DNA of 64,000 nt from Conexibacter sp. CPCC 205762 (lineage in GTDB: Bacteria > Actinomycetota > Thermoleophilia > Solirubrobacterales > Solirubrobacteraceae). The notes beneath the pieces were generated by a model, which was not told the DNA's origin, ran no database searches, and saw only the letters and a list, made by a program, of their open reading frames with translations. Where the stretch lies: contig NZ_JAUTDN010000033.1 in assembly GCF_030646155.1 (NCBI RefSeq), positions 1-64,000 of the forward strand, written 5' to 3'. Positions 63,376-64,000 of this stretch are shown here, one piece after another; within the stretch, counting starts at the first letter, position 1; the number at the start of each line of letters is the position of its first letter. The position numbers and the translations under genes are program-made.

Positions 63376-64000
63376 GCCGCGCGTGCTCGTCGACGTCGCG
63401 ATGCCGCAGATGGGCGTCTCGGTCGCCGAGGGCACCGTCAGCGAGTGGAAGCTCGCGGTCGGCGACCCGGTCGTCGCCGAGGAGACGATCTGCGAGATCA
63501 CGACCGACAAGGTCGACACCGAGCTGCCGGCGCCCGCGAGCGGCGTCGTGGCGGAGATCCTCGTGCCGGTCGGCGAGACGGTCGACGTCGGAACCGTGCT
63601 GGCGCGGATCGCGACCGCGGGCGCGGTCGTCGCGGACGCCGAGCCCGCCCCCGCGGCGCGTCGCTACTCACCGGTCGTGTCCCGCATCGCGGCAGAGCAC
63701 CAGATCGATCTCTCGAAGGTGATCGGCAGCGGCCGTGACGGGCGCGTGCGCAAGCAGGACGTGCTCGCGCTCGTGAGCGCGAAGCCGGCTGAGGAGCCGC
63801 CGCTGCACATCGAGTCTCCGTACGTGCCCGAGGAAGCGCCCGCCGGCGAGACGCTCTCGCCGATGCGGCGCCAGATCGGCGCGCACATGAAGCGCTCGCT
63901 GGAGACCGCGGCCACCTGCACGACCTGGATGGAGTGCGACATGAGCCGCGTCGAGGCGGCGCGCAGGCAGGCGCGCGTCGGCGACCTGATCGGCATCACC
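63356..64000 (+). CDS. 2-oxoacid dehydrogenase E2 (dihydrolipoamide acyltransferase), partial at right edge
   Basis: GTG 63356 overlaps the E1 beta stop by 20 bases and has AGGAGG about seven bases upstream, deciding this start. 215 codons are visible. Lipoyl domain VAMPQMGVSVAEGTVSEWKL then EITTDKVDTELPAP with lipoylated Lys; peripheral subunit-binding domain YSPVVSRIAAEHQIDLSKVI near 102; beginning of the catalytic core (LSPMRRQIGAHMKRSLE). Catalytic motif lies beyond the window. A second E2 relative to 50548, so the chromosome encodes two acyltransferases sharing lpdA at 48063 unless another E3 is present. Confidence 0.93.
   Translation, partial: MTSSRTEPRVLVDVAMPQMGVSVAEGTVSEWKLAVGDPVVAEETICEITTDKVDTELPAPASGVVAEILVPVGETVDVGTVLARIATAGAVVADAEPAPAARRYSPVVSRIAAEHQIDLSKVIGSGRDGRVRKQDVLALVSAKPAEEPPLHIESPYVPEEAPAGETLSPMRRQIGAHMKRSLETAATCTTWMECDMSRVEAARRQARVGDLIGIT

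Overview
The window is very G+C-rich DNA packed with genes. It most resembles a chromosomal segment of a deep-branching actinobacterium of the Thermoleophilia/Solirubrobacterales type, such as a Conexibacter-like organism. This is inferred from the combination of a dnaK-grpE-dnaJ-hspR operon with hspR-type control, bacterial inositol-1-phosphate synthase, GTG/TTG starts and strong G/C third positions. The codon AGA for arginine is nevertheless frequent in many genes. Nearly all DNA is coding; no gap between genes exceeds 300 bases. I saw no rRNA, tRNA, insertion sequence, prophage or CRISPR array.

Region by region. 1-8.6 kb (minus strand): a 5'-complete recQ helicase running off the left edge, then a purine operon read purB-purC-purS-purQ-purL-purF. 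8.7-12.4 kb (plus): two tandem secreted beta-propeller proteins whose last ~90 codons are virtually identical at the DNA level. 12.4-14.2 kb (minus): purD-purE, so the secreted pair sits between two purine blocks. 14.2-15.4 kb: a GYD-domain gene and a small secreted protein. 15.4-22.1 kb (minus): clpB and the dnaK-grpE-dnaJ-hspR operon, with a perfect inverted repeat in front of clpB and a degraded copy in front of dnaK, both candidate HspR operators. 22.2-27 kb: nth, a PfkB sugar kinase, a haloalkane-dehalogenase-like hydrolase, a CAP-domain protein and a large membrane protein.

27.0-31.7 kb (plus) is an apparent phosphatidylinositol locus: a PAP2-type phosphatase, a CDP-alcohol phosphatidyltransferase, inositol-1-phosphate synthase and a GT4-like glycosyltransferase fused to a PHP phosphoesterase domain, preceded by three helically phased direct repeats. 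An atypical uracil-DNA-glycosylase-fold protein follows. 32.4-43.6 kb is mixed: a DUF4097 membrane protein, quinone oxidoreductase, lipase, RNA m5U methyltransferase lacking Fe-S cysteines, glycosyltransferase, M3-like peptidase, GFA protein, a histone-H1-like/phasin-like protein and argF with an altered HCLP motif.

43.6-47.3 kb holds thiamine genes: a TPP riboswitch leads thiO-thiS-thiG plus a SnoaL-like gene, and thiE diverges. 48-52 kb holds lipoamide dehydrogenase and an E2 acyltransferase. 52-61 kb holds a potassium channel and cation/proton antiporter in convergence, small stress-type DUF/SHOCT proteins with a TetR regulator, membrane proteins, a PAT-like acetyltransferase and a beta-carbonic anhydrase. 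The right edge starts a second 2-oxoacid dehydrogenase operon (E1 alpha, E1 beta, partial E2). The thiamine genes make the cofactor of the E1 enzyme, and lpd can serve both E2 enzymes.
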